The notes under the pieces were generated by a model that saw only the letters and a program-made list of their open reading frames with translations, was not told the origin of the DNA and did no database searches. Shown here piece by piece: positions 35,446-44,826 of a DNA stretch of 64,000 nt. The first letter of the stretch is position 1; the number at the start of each line of letters is the position of its first letter. Source of the DNA: Nitrosomonas communis (GTDB lineage Bacteria; Pseudomonadota; Gammaproteobacteria; Burkholderiales; Nitrosomonadaceae); the NCBI RefSeq assembly GCF_001007935.1, contig NZ_CP011451.1, positions 806,001 to 870,000 of the forward strand. Reading direction: 5' to 3'. Made by a program: the position numbers and the translations under genes.

Positions 35446-36150
35446 TTTGGCATTTAATTGCGTGAGTAGTCTTCGTTATTAGCTTTATACTGGGCATTAT
35501 GCCTAGAAAAGCGATAGAAATCGCTCATAGAGAAAAAAGAGTCTGCCTGGAGAAAATCGTATAAATCTATAGTATTAAGTACAGGATAGTTAAGAGAGCC
35601 AGAACAGTTTAATCTTGAGCTACAGAGCAAGAGTGGGGGTATTTGACATATTCTTTTGTATCATGCTTGCAGATTGCTACAGTATATTTTTTACCTTTCA
35701 ATACACAAGCGAATTTCTTCTCTACCCGATACTGGCCACTGTTTTGTCAGTAGTTGCCATCACATTATAATAAGAAAATACCTGCGCAACTATTTTTCCG
35801 TTTTATCGAAAAGGCATCTCCTGCTTGATCCTATGGATCATTAGGGAACACCGTGAATCATACTCTGAAAACTTGGATATATTTAATTTTTCATTATCAG
35901 ACGTATCATGGTAAGCATATGATTCACTTACAATTTACATGAATACCAGAACAGTATCCTTACTATTCTGGTATTTCTTATCCAACCAAACTAAAAATCA
36001 ATAAGCATAACGCGTAGGCAGCAGCAATTTTTGTAGAATAAATTACCTTACCGCAAGCGGAGAGGAACTAAATCTGCAGAGATCCAATACTTTTCAATCT
36101 AAAAATATCTCGCTATAAATTGAATGCGCTGGGTAATTAGGGAAAGCCGC
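35446..36150. other. intergenic, 705 bases with inverted repeats
   Basis: No gene is supported; a 62-codon ORF at 35656 lacks a binding site. The stretch has GATCC-TAT-GGATC (35828-35840), a spaced 10-bp inverted repeat GTGAATCATA / TATGATTCAC (35853-35862 and 35918-35927) and the hairpin below. Together these could be an unannotated small RNA, but nothing proves it. Confidence 0.4.
35942..35975 (+). terminator. hairpin, candidate terminator
   Basis: AATACCAGAA and TTCTGGTATT form a perfect 10-bp stem with a 14-base loop, followed by TCTTA. It is 500 bases from the nearest upstream gene, so it could end a small RNA instead of the amidohydrolase message. Confidence 0.4.
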
Positions 36151-36753
36151 CTAAATAGTAAAGACAATCATATCTGCCGTAATATCGTTTAAATTGATAC
36201 CGACAAGATCGATCGATGCTTCTGACCCAAATTCCACCTTAACGCCATCCGTTCTTTGGTTAATATTTGTTATAAAGGGAACAAGTTGTTCTAGACTATT
36301 AATTCCAAGTTTCTCAGAATCAAAAAATAGGCGATCTTGGCCAATCGTAAAATCAGTTACCCGAAAATGCCCCAAGGCATAAAAACCAAACGTATCGCTG
36401 CCGCTACCTCCAGTCAATTGGTCATGGCCATGGCCAGCAAGCAGAATATCATCACCAGCACCACCAAAGAGCTTATCGGTGTCTTCCTGGCCATCGAGCA
36501 CGTCATTGCCGTCATCACCATCTAATGTATCGTTACCAGCTCCACCTGTTAAGGTATCGTTTCCAGCCTCTCCTTCTATTTCGTCATGACCGGATCCGCC
36601 TTCCATGACGTTATCCGTTTCATCACCAATAATCAGCAAATCATTTTCGCTGAATCCACCCGAACCGAAACCAAGAAATTGGATGCCATCGATTATCTCA
36701 AAAATATTCCCAGAGTTACTGAGATTGGGGCGAGGTTGTGTAGTCACAGCCAT
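36151..36753 (-). CDS. RTX-type calcium-binding protein
   Basis: A 200-residue protein with about six nonapeptide repeats of the GGxGxDxLx type between residues 50 and 120 (for example GGAGNDTLDGDDGNDVLDG). These form a calcium-filled parallel beta roll. There is no N-terminal signal peptide; the C-terminal 60 residues, rich in Ile, Leu, Asp and Phe, are consistent with a type I secretion signal. GAAGGAGA precedes the ATG. It is short for this family, with no catalytic domain, and no type I secretion genes are next to it. The ABC system at 40-45 kb is of a different type. Function unknown. Confidence 0.85.
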   Translation of the reverse strand: MAVTTQPRPNLSNSGNIFEIIDGIQFLGFGSGGFSENDLLIIGDETDNVMEGGSGHDEIEGEAGNDTLTGGAGNDTLDGDDGNDVLDGQEDTDKLFGGAGDDILLAGHGHDQLTGGSGSDTFGFYALGHFRVTDFTIGQDRLFFDSEKLGINSLEQLVPFITNINQRTDGVKVEFGSEASIDLVGINLNDITADMIVFTI

Positions 36754-36894
36754 TATATTATCTCCTTCTACATTAAAGAAATTTCCTAAAACATTATTAT
36801 TTAATCATTCAAATAATAATGAGTTTAATTCTCAATATTAACAAATAATCATTAGAATACAAGAATAATGTGAATTAAATCGTGCTAATTATTA

Positions 36895-38460
36895 ATGACT
36901 ATGACTGAGAAACTTACGAACCTCTTACAACGCGCCCAGGATCTTATTATTACGAGCAATCTAAATGAGGCAGCCAAAATCCTCGATCCGTTAAAGCATG
37001 AGCATCCATTATCACCTGATGTTGCCAAATTATGGTGTTCCATGGCGATGCGTTCTGAACGAACAAAAGAGGTTCCCGCCTATGCCGCTAATATTTATGA
37101 CCATGTACAAGGTGATTTCCAGAAAGCACGCTGGGCGCAGATTATGGGAATAGCAAGCTTTTTATTATTAGATTTGACAGCGGCTCATGCTCACTTTACC
37201 AGCACAATTCATCATTTAACGTTACTCGCCAAATCGGGAAAAGCTCCGGCCAAAAAGAAACAAGTAGAAAAACAAGCCGGTACCGAAAATATTTTTACCT
37301 CTGGCAAGGCTGAGCAATTGTTATGGACAACCTGTGCAGAATTGGCTGCACAAGGCATACCTGCCTTTCCTTTTGCTGGCACGTTGCTCGGTTTAGTCCG
37401 TAATGGTCATCTGCTGGAGTTTGATAAGGATCTGGACATTGCGGTATGGATTGAATCTTGGGAAGCATGCTGCCAGGCGCTTGAGAAAATGGGATGGTCC
37501 AGGGTATCAATGGGTTTCAACTACAGCAATTACCGCGATTATGTGCATTCAGAAATTGGAATAACCCTTGATCTATGCGGCCTGGAGCATAGGAGTGATC
37601 ACAAAATCGTAGGCGGCTTTTCCTTGCCAGATTACCCGGGAGAATATCAGCGGGTTTCTGTCTTTCCTGAATTCGATTTAATCAAACGCAGCACAGAGTA
37701 TGGAGATGCTTGGTTCCCACAACCTCCTGAGAAAATTTTAACCGCCTTCTATGGTGATTGGCGTACCCCCAATCCCTACTGGGATACGGTGATATCTGCC
37801 TTAAACCTGGAAAAATTTACTTTGCTGGTACAATGTTATGCTTATTATCGCCTCACCCAGCGCTGGCTATCGGGTGATCTGGTCAAAGCGTGGTCATATG
37901 CTCACCAAATAGCCCTGAAAGATCCTGATGATGTAACCGTTTTGCGCAGTCGCCAATGGCTAGAAAGAGCCATATCGTATTTAGGGCAGGAAATTCCATC
38001 ATGGCCTAGAAATCAACCCCAGAAGCGTGTTTATACACGGATGGTGGCCGATCTGTTTCATGAAGGTCACGTTAATTTCTTACGGGAAGCACGCGCACTG
38101 GGCACCCATTTAACGGTTTGTGTTGTTCCAGATACGCGGGTTCTTGAAAATAAAGGCAAACTCCCAGTCATGCCTCAGGCTGAACGCGCTGCAGTCGTTT
38201 CCGCTTGCAAATACGTTGACGCCGTTATTACTGAGAGCCCCGTGCATACAACACCAGAGTTTATGGAGAAATATGGCTTTGCAATTTATACGTTTGCCTG
38301 CGCTTCTGAGAAGGAACGCATAGAAAAATACAAATTATGCGCGACGCTACCTCCCAATATGATCAAAGAAATCGACTATACACCCGGCATTTCCACCTCC
38401 GATCTTGTGCGGCGTATTTTAGATGGGGCAGGAAGTACGAATCCAGAATCTGCGGACTAA
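36895..38460 (+). CDS. LicD-like / cytidylyltransferase bifunctional protein
   Basis: A 521-residue protein. Residues of about 1-125 look helical and TPR-like. Residues 145-300 match LicD-type nucleotidyltransferases (AGTLLGLVRNGHLLEFDKDLDIAVW), which transfer phosphocholine-like groups to sugars. Residues 380-515 are a cytidylyltransferase of the glycerol-3-phosphate/choline-phosphate type, with HEGH at 389-392 and GISTSDLVRRI. One protein may thus make a CDP-activated alcohol and transfer it to a surface glycan. No binding site is visible at either ATG (36895, 36901). No glycan operon is adjacent. Confidence 0.78.
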   Translation: MTMTEKLTNLLQRAQDLIITSNLNEAAKILDPLKHEHPLSPDVAKLWCSMAMRSERTKEVPAYAANIYDHVQGDFQKARWAQIMGIASFLLLDLTAAHAHFTSTIHHLTLLAKSGKAPAKKKQVEKQAGTENIFTSGKAEQLLWTTCAELAAQGIPAFPFAGTLLGLVRNGHLLEFDKDLDIAVWIESWEACCQALEKMGWSRVSMGFNYSNYRDYVHSEIGITLDLCGLEHRSDHKIVGGFSLPDYPGEYQRVSVFPEFDLIKRSTEYGDAWFPQPPEKILTAFYGDWRTPNPYWDTVISALNLEKFTLLVQCYAYYRLTQRWLSGDLVKAWSYAHQIALKDPDDVTVLRSRQWLERAISYLGQEIPSWPRNQPQKRVYTRMVADLFHEGHVNFLREARALGTHLTVCVVPDTRVLENKGKLPVMPQAERAAVVSACKYVDAVITESPVHTTPEFMEKYGFAIYTFACASEKERIEKYKLCATLPPNMIKEIDYTPGISTSDLVRRILDGAGSTNPESAD

Positions 38461-38513
38461 ACCGATAATTTACATAGCAGCAATATCCGTTTGCATTTTC
38501 CACAAAAACAAAT

Positions 38514-38538
38514 ATAATTACGAATCATTCTCATTAGC
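38514..38538 (+). promoter_or_regulatory. candidate Fur box upstream of bfd
   Basis: The segment around AATCATTCTCATTAGC resembles the Fur consensus (repeats of GATAAT/ATTATC hexamers). It lies about 70 bases before bfd, a gene commonly repressed by iron-loaded Fur. Identified by eye only. Confidence 0.5.
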
Positions 38539-38604
38539 AACATTATTTGCTTTGTATCTATCAGAACAACCAACTTTCAAATCAATCGACAAAAGGCGTG
38601 TTAC

Positions 38605-38799
38605 ATGTATATTTGTATCTGTAAGGGGGTGACTGATCATGCAATTCGCGAAGCTGTCAGTCAAGGGGCTGAACGCATGCGTGATCTTAAAGCTAATCTC
38701 GGCATTACCGAGCAGTGTGGCATTTGTGCCTGCCACGCAAAAAAGGTGCTTGAGCAAGCATTAATGCAAGAATCCCCGGCACAGCCCCCTGTCACCTAA
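38605..38799 (+). CDS. bfd: bacterioferritin-associated ferredoxin Bfd
   Basis: A 64-residue [2Fe-2S] protein. The four cluster cysteines are Cys4 and Cys6 (YICICKGV) and the pair in QCGICACHAKK, as in Bfd. It delivers electrons to bacterioferritin for release of stored iron. The bacterioferritin gene follows 40 bases later, and a Fur-like box lies upstream, so iron-dependent control is expected. The first ATG has no strong binding site (GGCGTGTTAC). Confidence 0.92.
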   Translation: MYICICKGVTDHAIREAVSQGAERMRDLKANLGITEQCGICACHAKKVLEQALMQESPAQPPVT

Positions 38800-38840
38800 A
38801 CTCACTCGCTCTGACGAGTCAACTGTCCAGGGAGACCACT

Positions 38841-39304
38841 ATGAAAGGGAATGCAGATATTATTAATTGGTTAATCGCCAGTTATTGCATGAATTAACTG
38901 CGATCAATCAGTATTTTCTTCATGCCCGGATGTACAAAAACTGCGGATTAAACCAACTCGGCGAGCATGAATATAACGAATCGATCGAAGAGATGAAACA
39001 CGCTGACAAACTCATTGAGCGCATCTTATTTCTGGATGGGTTACCCAATTTACAGGATCTGGAGAAGCTTCTGATTGGGGAATCACCTCAGGAATGCGTG
39101 ACGTGTGATCTCACGCTGAAAAATACCGCACGCGAAACACTGCTCGCTGCGATTGCTGCCTGTGAAGCCGCTCAGGATTATGTTTCACGGGAAATTTTTG
39201 AACATATTCTTGAAGATACTGAAGAACATATCGATTGGCTGGAAACACAATTAGATGTCATGCAAAAGGTGGGCAGTCAGAACTGGCTACAAAGTCAAAT
39301 GTAG
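38841..39304 (+). CDS. bfr: bacterioferritin, with frameshift near the start
   Basis: The protein from codon 11 onward is a normal bacterioferritin ([22 protein letters not shown], with the di-iron Glu and His residues). The expected start MKGNADIIN is at 38841, preceded by GGGAGA, but it is in another frame. One T is missing in the AATTTGG expected at 38866-38869, so the ATG frame stops after 18 codons. Adding a T restores [19 protein letters not shown]. As the sequence stands, only a TTG at 38867 without a binding site could start the rest. Either a real mutation or a sequencing error. It stores iron, with Bfd encoded just upstream. Confidence 0.85.
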
Positions 39305-39732
39305 GTTCGTTTTGTCGCTGGCATAAAATACCAGTGACCTTCCAGCCAGCCTCCCCTCCTCCCAGGCAAGCCAGCTAATCCTCTTCACTAACTCGAACGG
39401 AAAATTAAGCTGTAAAGAATCCAATGGATATTCTGTAGAGTAAGGATCAATTCGTGGCTTAACCGCCCGTCCCATATGCACTGGTTCATAAGAAAATCTG
39501 AGAACGATCTCAGGCAATGGCGAGGTGTTTGAGAAAAAACACCCGAATTTACGCTAATCACTTCTAAATTCACTCGCCCTCAGCAAAATCAACTGCCACC
39601 CAAAATTGAGTTTTGAGTTGATCATGCATTTCCCAGTTCACTTTGATATTGGTGCATGGAAAAATTCGAATTATAAAAGCAGGCAAGCTCTTACTTTTTC
39701 ACAAAAACGAGAAAAACACTGCATAAGATCTA
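39305..39732. other. intergenic, no gene seen
   Basis: Two overlapping minus-strand ORFs of 61 and 76 codons are present but have no binding site or recognisable content. An imperfect hairpin (TCGCTGG / CCAGTGA, 39313-39335) just after bfr could be its terminator. Confidence 0.5.
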
Positions 39733-39832
39733 ATTCTATTTCCAAATCAAACATGGCGCAAAGGTGAGCCGCAGACAGTATCCATAATACGGCAAGGTGA
39801 AGCCGACAAAATCAGTTTTGATTTAGTGGAAT
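39733..39832 (-). repeat. dispersed 103-bp palindromic repeat, copy 8
   Basis: Inverted orientation; the right arm has lost three bases (ATTTAGTGGAAT). It lies upstream of the ABC permease gene. Confidence 0.85.
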
Positions 39833-39959
39833 AATGGAAAAAATGCGACAATAGTTTCAAGATAACCCAAATTCATTACCCATGATGAATGCACGTTGCA
39901 GTAATTCATCATCCATATCGATTGTCTCACACCATGAGCCTATTAGAGGGAGATGGTAA

Positions 39960-41096
39960 ATGAAAGGAATTCTGAAACTTGCCTTTAAGCTTCTTGTAAA
40001 TGACAAGGGTAAATATGCCGCCTTATTGGTGGGAATTACTTTTGCCGTATTTCTCATGGTCCAGATGACATCCATTTTTTCTGGAATTCTTGCCAAAGCT
40101 TCCTCAACCGTTATCAATCTGGGAGCTAAAGTATGGGTACTGGATCCCGCAGTCAATAACGTTGCAAACAGCATTCCAATGCCCGATTATGTGCTTAATG
40201 CCGTTCGCAGCATTGATGGCGTCGAATATGCTGTCCCGATGTATTCTGGCGGCGCGTTAGTCAAACTTAAAAATGGAGTCTTTCAATCCGTCACTATTTT
40301 AGGCTTGGATGATAACAGTCTAGTCGGCCGCCCCGAGCTTATCGAAGGGGAGATTGAGGATATCTATGCTGAGAATGCTTTTATCGTTGTTGATGATGCA
40401 GAAATTGCCAAACTGGAAAATCCCGGTATAGGCACAGAATTTGAGTTGAACGATCATCGCGGCGTTATCGTAGGTATCGCTAAGGTAGCCAGCAGCGGAT
40501 TGTTCGGAATCCCGACTCTTTATACCACTTACAGTAAAGCGATCCAGTATATCCCATCAACACGGTTCACTATTGCCTTTATTCTCGTGGAACCGAAAAG
40601 TAGTGACGCAATTCCCCATATTCAGCATCAAGTGAAACGGCTGGGATATGAGGCACTCACCGAAGAAGAATTCATGCAAAAAATTTCCAATTATTACAAA
40701 TATAAAACAGGGCTGGGAACCAATATTTTCATTATGACGATTGTGAGCTTCCTGGTCGGTCTGTCAATCTCAGGGCAAACATTTTATACCTTCATTCTCG
40801 AAAACCTCGAAAAATTTGGTGCATTAAAGGCGATTGGTATCAAGGGAAAGGAGCTCGTTTATATGATTCTTTTTCAAGCTGGACTTACAGCGGTAATTGG
40901 ATATGGATTAGGAGTGGGCTTTTGTACGCTTATTATCACAATCGCCAAACTAAAAGTCCCTGATTATTCGGCCAATATCACCTTTACCACCTTGGGTTTT
41001 GCGTTTGTAATGGTTCTCATCATCGCAGGAATTTCCAGTTATATTGGGATAAGAAAGGTATTGAAGATTGAGCCTTTCGACATTTTCAGAAGCTGA
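39960..41096 (+). CDS. FtsX/MacB-like ABC transporter permease
   Basis: A 378-residue inner-membrane permease of the FtsX family. One helix near residues 20-45, a periplasmic domain of about 210 residues, and three helices at 255-375 (the last near AFVMVLIIAGISSYIGIRKVL) give the MacB/DevC topology. GAGGGAGATGG precedes the ATG. It works with the ATPase, adaptor and outer-membrane factor encoded next, making a tripartite exporter that takes substrates from the periplasm or membrane. Substrate unknown. Confidence 0.85.
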   Translation: MKGILKLAFKLLVNDKGKYAALLVGITFAVFLMVQMTSIFSGILAKASSTVINLGAKVWVLDPAVNNVANSIPMPDYVLNAVRSIDGVEYAVPMYSGGALVKLKNGVFQSVTILGLDDNSLVGRPELIEGEIEDIYAENAFIVVDDAEIAKLENPGIGTEFELNDHRGVIVGIAKVASSGLFGIPTLYTTYSKAIQYIPSTRFTIAFILVEPKSSDAIPHIQHQVKRLGYEALTEEEFMQKISNYYKYKTGLGTNIFIMTIVSFLVGLSISGQTFYTFILENLEKFGALKAIGIKGKELVYMILFQAGLTAVIGYGLGVGFCTLIITIAKLKVPDYSANITFTTLGFAFVMVLIIAGISSYIGIRKVLKIEPFDIFRS

Positions 41097-41210
41097 ATCA
41101 AACTGCCTTCAAAACCAGATAACCGAAATATAATTCATAGAATGGATGAGCCTAATTTGAAATGTTATCTTGCTAGATAGAGCAGCCATAAGTATTACCT
41201 GACTTAATTA

Positions 41211-41933
41211 TTGCAATTTTATCAATTAGATAATGACGTGACACCTGCAATCTCTGCTAATGAATTAACGAAATGGTTTGGTGAAGGTGATCTCAGAGCC
41301 TTTGCGGTAAGAGAAGTTAGTTTCGAAGCTTATTTCGGTGAAATATTATTTATTGTAGGCCCATCAGGAAGTGGAAAGACGACATTATTGAGCATGATAT
41401 CTGGTATTTTGCGTCCAAATTCAGGAACGGTAGCGATCGATGGCGTGGATATCTGGAAACTGGCATCTGATCAGATTGCCGAATTCCGATTAAACAAAGT
41501 AGGTTTCGTTTTTCAGGATTATCATCTCTTTCCACGCCTCACTACCGCTGAAAATGTCGCTATTCCTCTGATCCTGAAGAAGCAGAACTGGGATGAATCC
41601 ATCAAAAAAGCAGCCTATTACTTAGAGATCGTAGGGCTCAAGAATAAGGCGGGGCTTCCGCCAGTCAAGTTGAGCGGTGGGGAGCAGCAACGTGTTGCCT
41701 TAGCCAGAGCGTTGGTCAGTCAACCGGATTTAATGATCTTTGATGAGCCCACTGCTTCGCTGGATGGGGATACCGGGCGGCGCATCATGGATTTTGTAAA
41801 AAATAACATACTTACGGACAAGCGGTGTATTTTGATTGTTACCCACGATAGCCGTATTTTTGAGTATGCCGACAGGATGATGAAAATGGAGGATGGCAAA
41901 ATTGTCGGTATCGAGAAAGGGAGAAATGATTGA
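41211..41933 (+). CDS. ABC transporter ATP-binding protein (LolD/MacB type)
   Basis: A 240-residue ATPase. Walker A is GPSGSGKTT, the Q-loop FVFQDYHLF, the signature LSGGEQQRVALARAL, Walker B LMIFDEPTASLD, and the H-loop VTHD. It belongs to the group that pairs with FtsX-like permeases. The predicted start is a TTG at 41211; no ATG is available before the first conserved strand (AISANELTKWF). It lies 114 bases after the permease gene and its stop overlaps the next start. Confidence 0.88.
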   Translation: MQFYQLDNDVTPAISANELTKWFGEGDLRAFAVREVSFEAYFGEILFIVGPSGSGKTTLLSMISGILRPNSGTVAIDGVDIWKLASDQIAEFRLNKVGFVFQDYHLFPRLTTAENVAIPLILKKQNWDESIKKAAYYLEIVGLKNKAGLPPVKLSGGEQQRVALARALVSQPDLMIFDEPTASLDGDTGRRIMDFVKNNILTDKRCILIVTHDSRIFEYADRMMKMEDGKIVGIEKGRND

Positions 41934-43018
41934 GAAACCAGATCATTATCGTCATTGCCCTATGTGGAGTAATGGCTGGTTGGTTGAGCGCCTATCTATT
42001 CGGTATAGAAAAAAAACCGCAGCCACCTGTTTTCAATCCAGCGCCAAATCCTTATGCCAGGGGTATCTACTCGACAGGCATTATCGAAAGCTACCAATCA
42101 GCAGGTGAAAATATCAATCTTTATCCAGAAGTTGCTGGCGTTATTACTCAAATTCTGGTAACTGAAGGACAAACTGTCAAGCAAGGAGAGCCTTTGCTCC
42201 AAATAGATGATTCCATTCAGCGGGCCACAGTGGAGCAACAACATGCACAAGCCGATGCAGCGTTAGCACTACTGGAGGAATTAAAAGCTCAACCGAGAAA
42301 GGAAGTTCTGGATGTTTCTAAAGCACAACTGGATTTTGCGAGAGCCAACCTGAAAACTGCCGAAACACAATTGGAAAAACTGCAACACTCCTATGATCTG
42401 GATCCGAGATCAGTCAGTAAGGATAGTCTGGATAATGCGATCAATGCGGCCAAGGTTGCTAAAACCAGTCTTGTGATTGCTCAAAAGAACTACAACCTGA
42501 CTAAGGCGGGCGCTTGGAGTTACCAGATCCAGAATCAGGAGCGTCAGTACATCGCCTTAACCAAAACTTATCAAGCTGGCAGCGCCTTGCTCGCAAAGTA
42601 TATTATCAAAGCACCTGTCGATGGTGTGATTATGTCATTACGAGCGACAATCGGTAACTATATTTCACCGCAGGGCGTCTATGACATGTATACAGAAAGT
42701 TTTAAACCGGTTGTGGTGATGGGTAATTCAGAAAGCAGCCTGGCGGTAAGATGCTATGTCGATGAGATTCTGATTCACCGGCTTCCGGAGGTTTCGCAAA
42801 TGGACGCGCAAATGTTCATACGCGGTACTGATATTCGTATTCCTTTAGAGTTTAGTCGTTTGCAGCCTTATGTTTCGCCAAAGATTCAGTTATCGAACCA
42901 ACGAACTGAGCGGGTGGATGTTAGAGTATTACCCGTACTTTTTCGTTTTGAGAAACCAAAAGATATTCAATTGTACCCAGGTCAGCTGGTAGATATTTAT
43001 ATTCGGGCAAGTAAATAG
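41930..43018 (+). CDS. HlyD/MacA-like periplasmic adaptor
   Basis: A 362-residue membrane-fusion protein: one N-terminal helix (IIIVIALCGVMAGWL), a lipoyl half-motif (INLYPEVAGVITQILVTEGQTVKQGEPLLQID), a coiled-coil hairpin at about 100-210, the second half (YIIKAPVDGVIMSLRATIGNYI) and a beta barrel. The start is a TTG whose last bases overlap the ATPase stop (TTGA), so translation is probably coupled. It links the inner-membrane ABC part to the outer-membrane factor. Confidence 0.87.
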   Translation: MRNQIIIVIALCGVMAGWLSAYLFGIEKKPQPPVFNPAPNPYARGIYSTGIIESYQSAGENINLYPEVAGVITQILVTEGQTVKQGEPLLQIDDSIQRATVEQQHAQADAALALLEELKAQPRKEVLDVSKAQLDFARANLKTAETQLEKLQHSYDLDPRSVSKDSLDNAINAAKVAKTSLVIAQKNYNLTKAGAWSYQIQNQERQYIALTKTYQAGSALLAKYIIKAPVDGVIMSLRATIGNYISPQGVYDMYTESFKPVVVMGNSESSLAVRCYVDEILIHRLPEVSQMDAQMFIRGTDIRIPLEFSRLQPYVSPKIQLSNQRTERVDVRVLPVLFRFEKPKDIQLYPGQLVDIYIRASK

Positions 43019-43197
43019 TGTCATAAAAAGGTTTAGAGTTTGTGAGTAATCAATCCTGATCGCGCTATTCGGTTGCATTGATTATAGTAAAAAAATATCA
43101 CAATCATTTATAAAGTACAGAAAATATGAAGATCCACGACAATTAAAGTTGGATCTTGAAAGAAAAGTACCTACGCCGGAGAATGGAGGAGCTGTGA

Positions 43198-44748
43198 ATG
43201 TGCGAACATTTTTTTCATGTCAAGGCAAAGTACATGCTGGCCAGACTATGGACAGTCTGGTTACTGGCAGCGACAGGTTGCGCTGTTGGCCCAGACTTTG
43301 TTCGCCCGCAGCCACCAGAGACTGAGCGCTATGTTCCCGACAAGCAATTACAGGAAACAGTTTCAGCAGATGGGCAGATACAGTATTTTGAGCAAGGCGC
43401 TGAAATAGCAGCCGATTGGTGGCAATTATTCAAATCTCCCAAATTAGATGCTCTGGTAAAAGAAGCTATCGCCAACAACCCAACTCTAGAATCAGCACAG
43501 GCTAGCTTGCGGCAAAGCCAAGATAATTTGCAAGCAGGGTATGGTGTTTTCTTTCCTCAGATTGATCTCTTAGGAGGGGCAAGTCGCCAGAGATTCTCAG
43601 CCGCCCGCTTCGGGAGCCCGGTCAGCAGTACTTTTAATCTCTTCACACTTTCAGCCAGCGTCAGTTATGCGCTAGACATATTTGGCGCTCAGCGGCGTAC
43701 TGTCGAGGCCCTTAGCGCCAGCAGGGATATGCAGCATTATTCGGTAGTAACTACTTATTTGACGCTGATTGGCAATATTGTAAACACTGTGATTGCCCGG
43801 GCAGGCTACGAAGCTCAGATTCAAACCACTCAGCAATTGATTGAATCACAGCGAGAGCAAATCAGGCTTACCGAATTGCAGATGCAAGCAGGTATCCTTG
43901 AGTACGAAAAGCCGGTCAACTTGAGATTACAGCTTGAAGTACTCGAATCTTCTCTCCCCCGTCTCATGCAAAAGCGCAGCCAGGCCGAGCACCTGCTTGC
44001 CACATTGATCGGTCAGTTTCCAGGAGAACATGAATTTGAAAAGATAGATTTGGCTGACCTTTCTTTGCCAACCATTCTACCCATATCGCTTCCTTCGAGC
44101 TTAGTACGGCAACGCCCTGACATTTTATTGGCTGAGGCTCAATTACATCAGAGCAGTGCCAATATCGGTATCGCTACCGCGGCGATGTTTCCTTCTTTTA
44201 CATTAAATGCTACTTATGGTCAAAACAATAGAAATCTGCTGGATATTTTTTTAAGTAGCGGTAATTTCTGGAGTATTGGCACCAACTTTGTTGCCCCATT
44301 ATTTCGAGGCGGTACTTTATGGTTTCAGCGTAAAGCAGCCATCGATGCCTTTCAGCAATCGCGCGCGCAATACCGTCAAACTATACTTAATGCTTTAGCG
44401 CAGGTAGCTGATGTTTTGCTTGCGTTGGAATATGATGCTGAAGCACTGCAGCATCAGTCACAAGAGCTTCATTTAGCGCAGGAAAGAATGCATCTGATGC
44501 AGGCTAATTATCAGGCCGGTCTCGTTAATTACCAACAAGTATCTATTGCAGAGAGTCAGTACTTTCAGAGCAAGTTAAATTACCTACAAACATTAGTGCT
44601 GCGTTTGCAAGATACTGCCGCCTTATTTGTCGCATTAGGTGGCGGTTGGTGGAACATAGAAGAAAAAACACGCTCACCACGAGATGATGAGATATTATTT
44701 GATGTTAAGTTATCAGAAGAAGAAACTGATAAAGTAAAAACCGATTAA
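43198..44748 (+). CDS. TolC/NodT-type outer-membrane factor lipoprotein
   Basis: A 516-residue outer-membrane efflux protein. The signal peptide ends in a lipobox-like LLAATGC followed by AVGPDFVRPQPP, typical of NodT-family proteins. Two OEP domains follow (ADWWQLFKSPKLDALVKEAIANNPTL and the C-terminal repeat), and the motif RQRPDILLAEAQLHQSSANIGIATAAMFPSF is characteristic. GGAGGAGC precedes the ATG at 43198; a second ATG at 43234 gives a more compact signal. Last gene of the exporter set, 180 bases after the adaptor gene. Confidence 0.9.
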   Translation: MCEHFFHVKAKYMLARLWTVWLLAATGCAVGPDFVRPQPPETERYVPDKQLQETVSADGQIQYFEQGAEIAADWWQLFKSPKLDALVKEAIANNPTLESAQASLRQSQDNLQAGYGVFFPQIDLLGGASRQRFSAARFGSPVSSTFNLFTLSASVSYALDIFGAQRRTVEALSASRDMQHYSVVTTYLTLIGNIVNTVIARAGYEAQIQTTQQLIESQREQIRLTELQMQAGILEYEKPVNLRLQLEVLESSLPRLMQKRSQAEHLLATLIGQFPGEHEFEKIDLADLSLPTILPISLPSSLVRQRPDILLAEAQLHQSSANIGIATAAMFPSFTLNATYGQNNRNLLDIFLSSGNFWSIGTNFVAPLFRGGTLWFQRKAAIDAFQQSRAQYRQTILNALAQVADVLLALEYDAEALQHQSQELHLAQERMHLMQANYQAGLVNYQQVSIAESQYFQSKLNYLQTLVLRLQDTAALFVALGGGWWNIEEKTRSPRDDEILFDVKLSEEETDKVKTD

Positions 44749-44826
44749 AGGCGGTGGAGAAGATAGATGAAAAAGTAATGGATATTTCTTTTATTTTCTA
44801 AAAAATCCGTTCAAGCTTAAAAAGAT

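Noticed and set aside
39843..39853. TGCGACAAT half-site resembling the operator
   Set aside because: Only one half is present, without the inverted partner; the same holds for TTGTCGCA near 46896. Both are probably chance.
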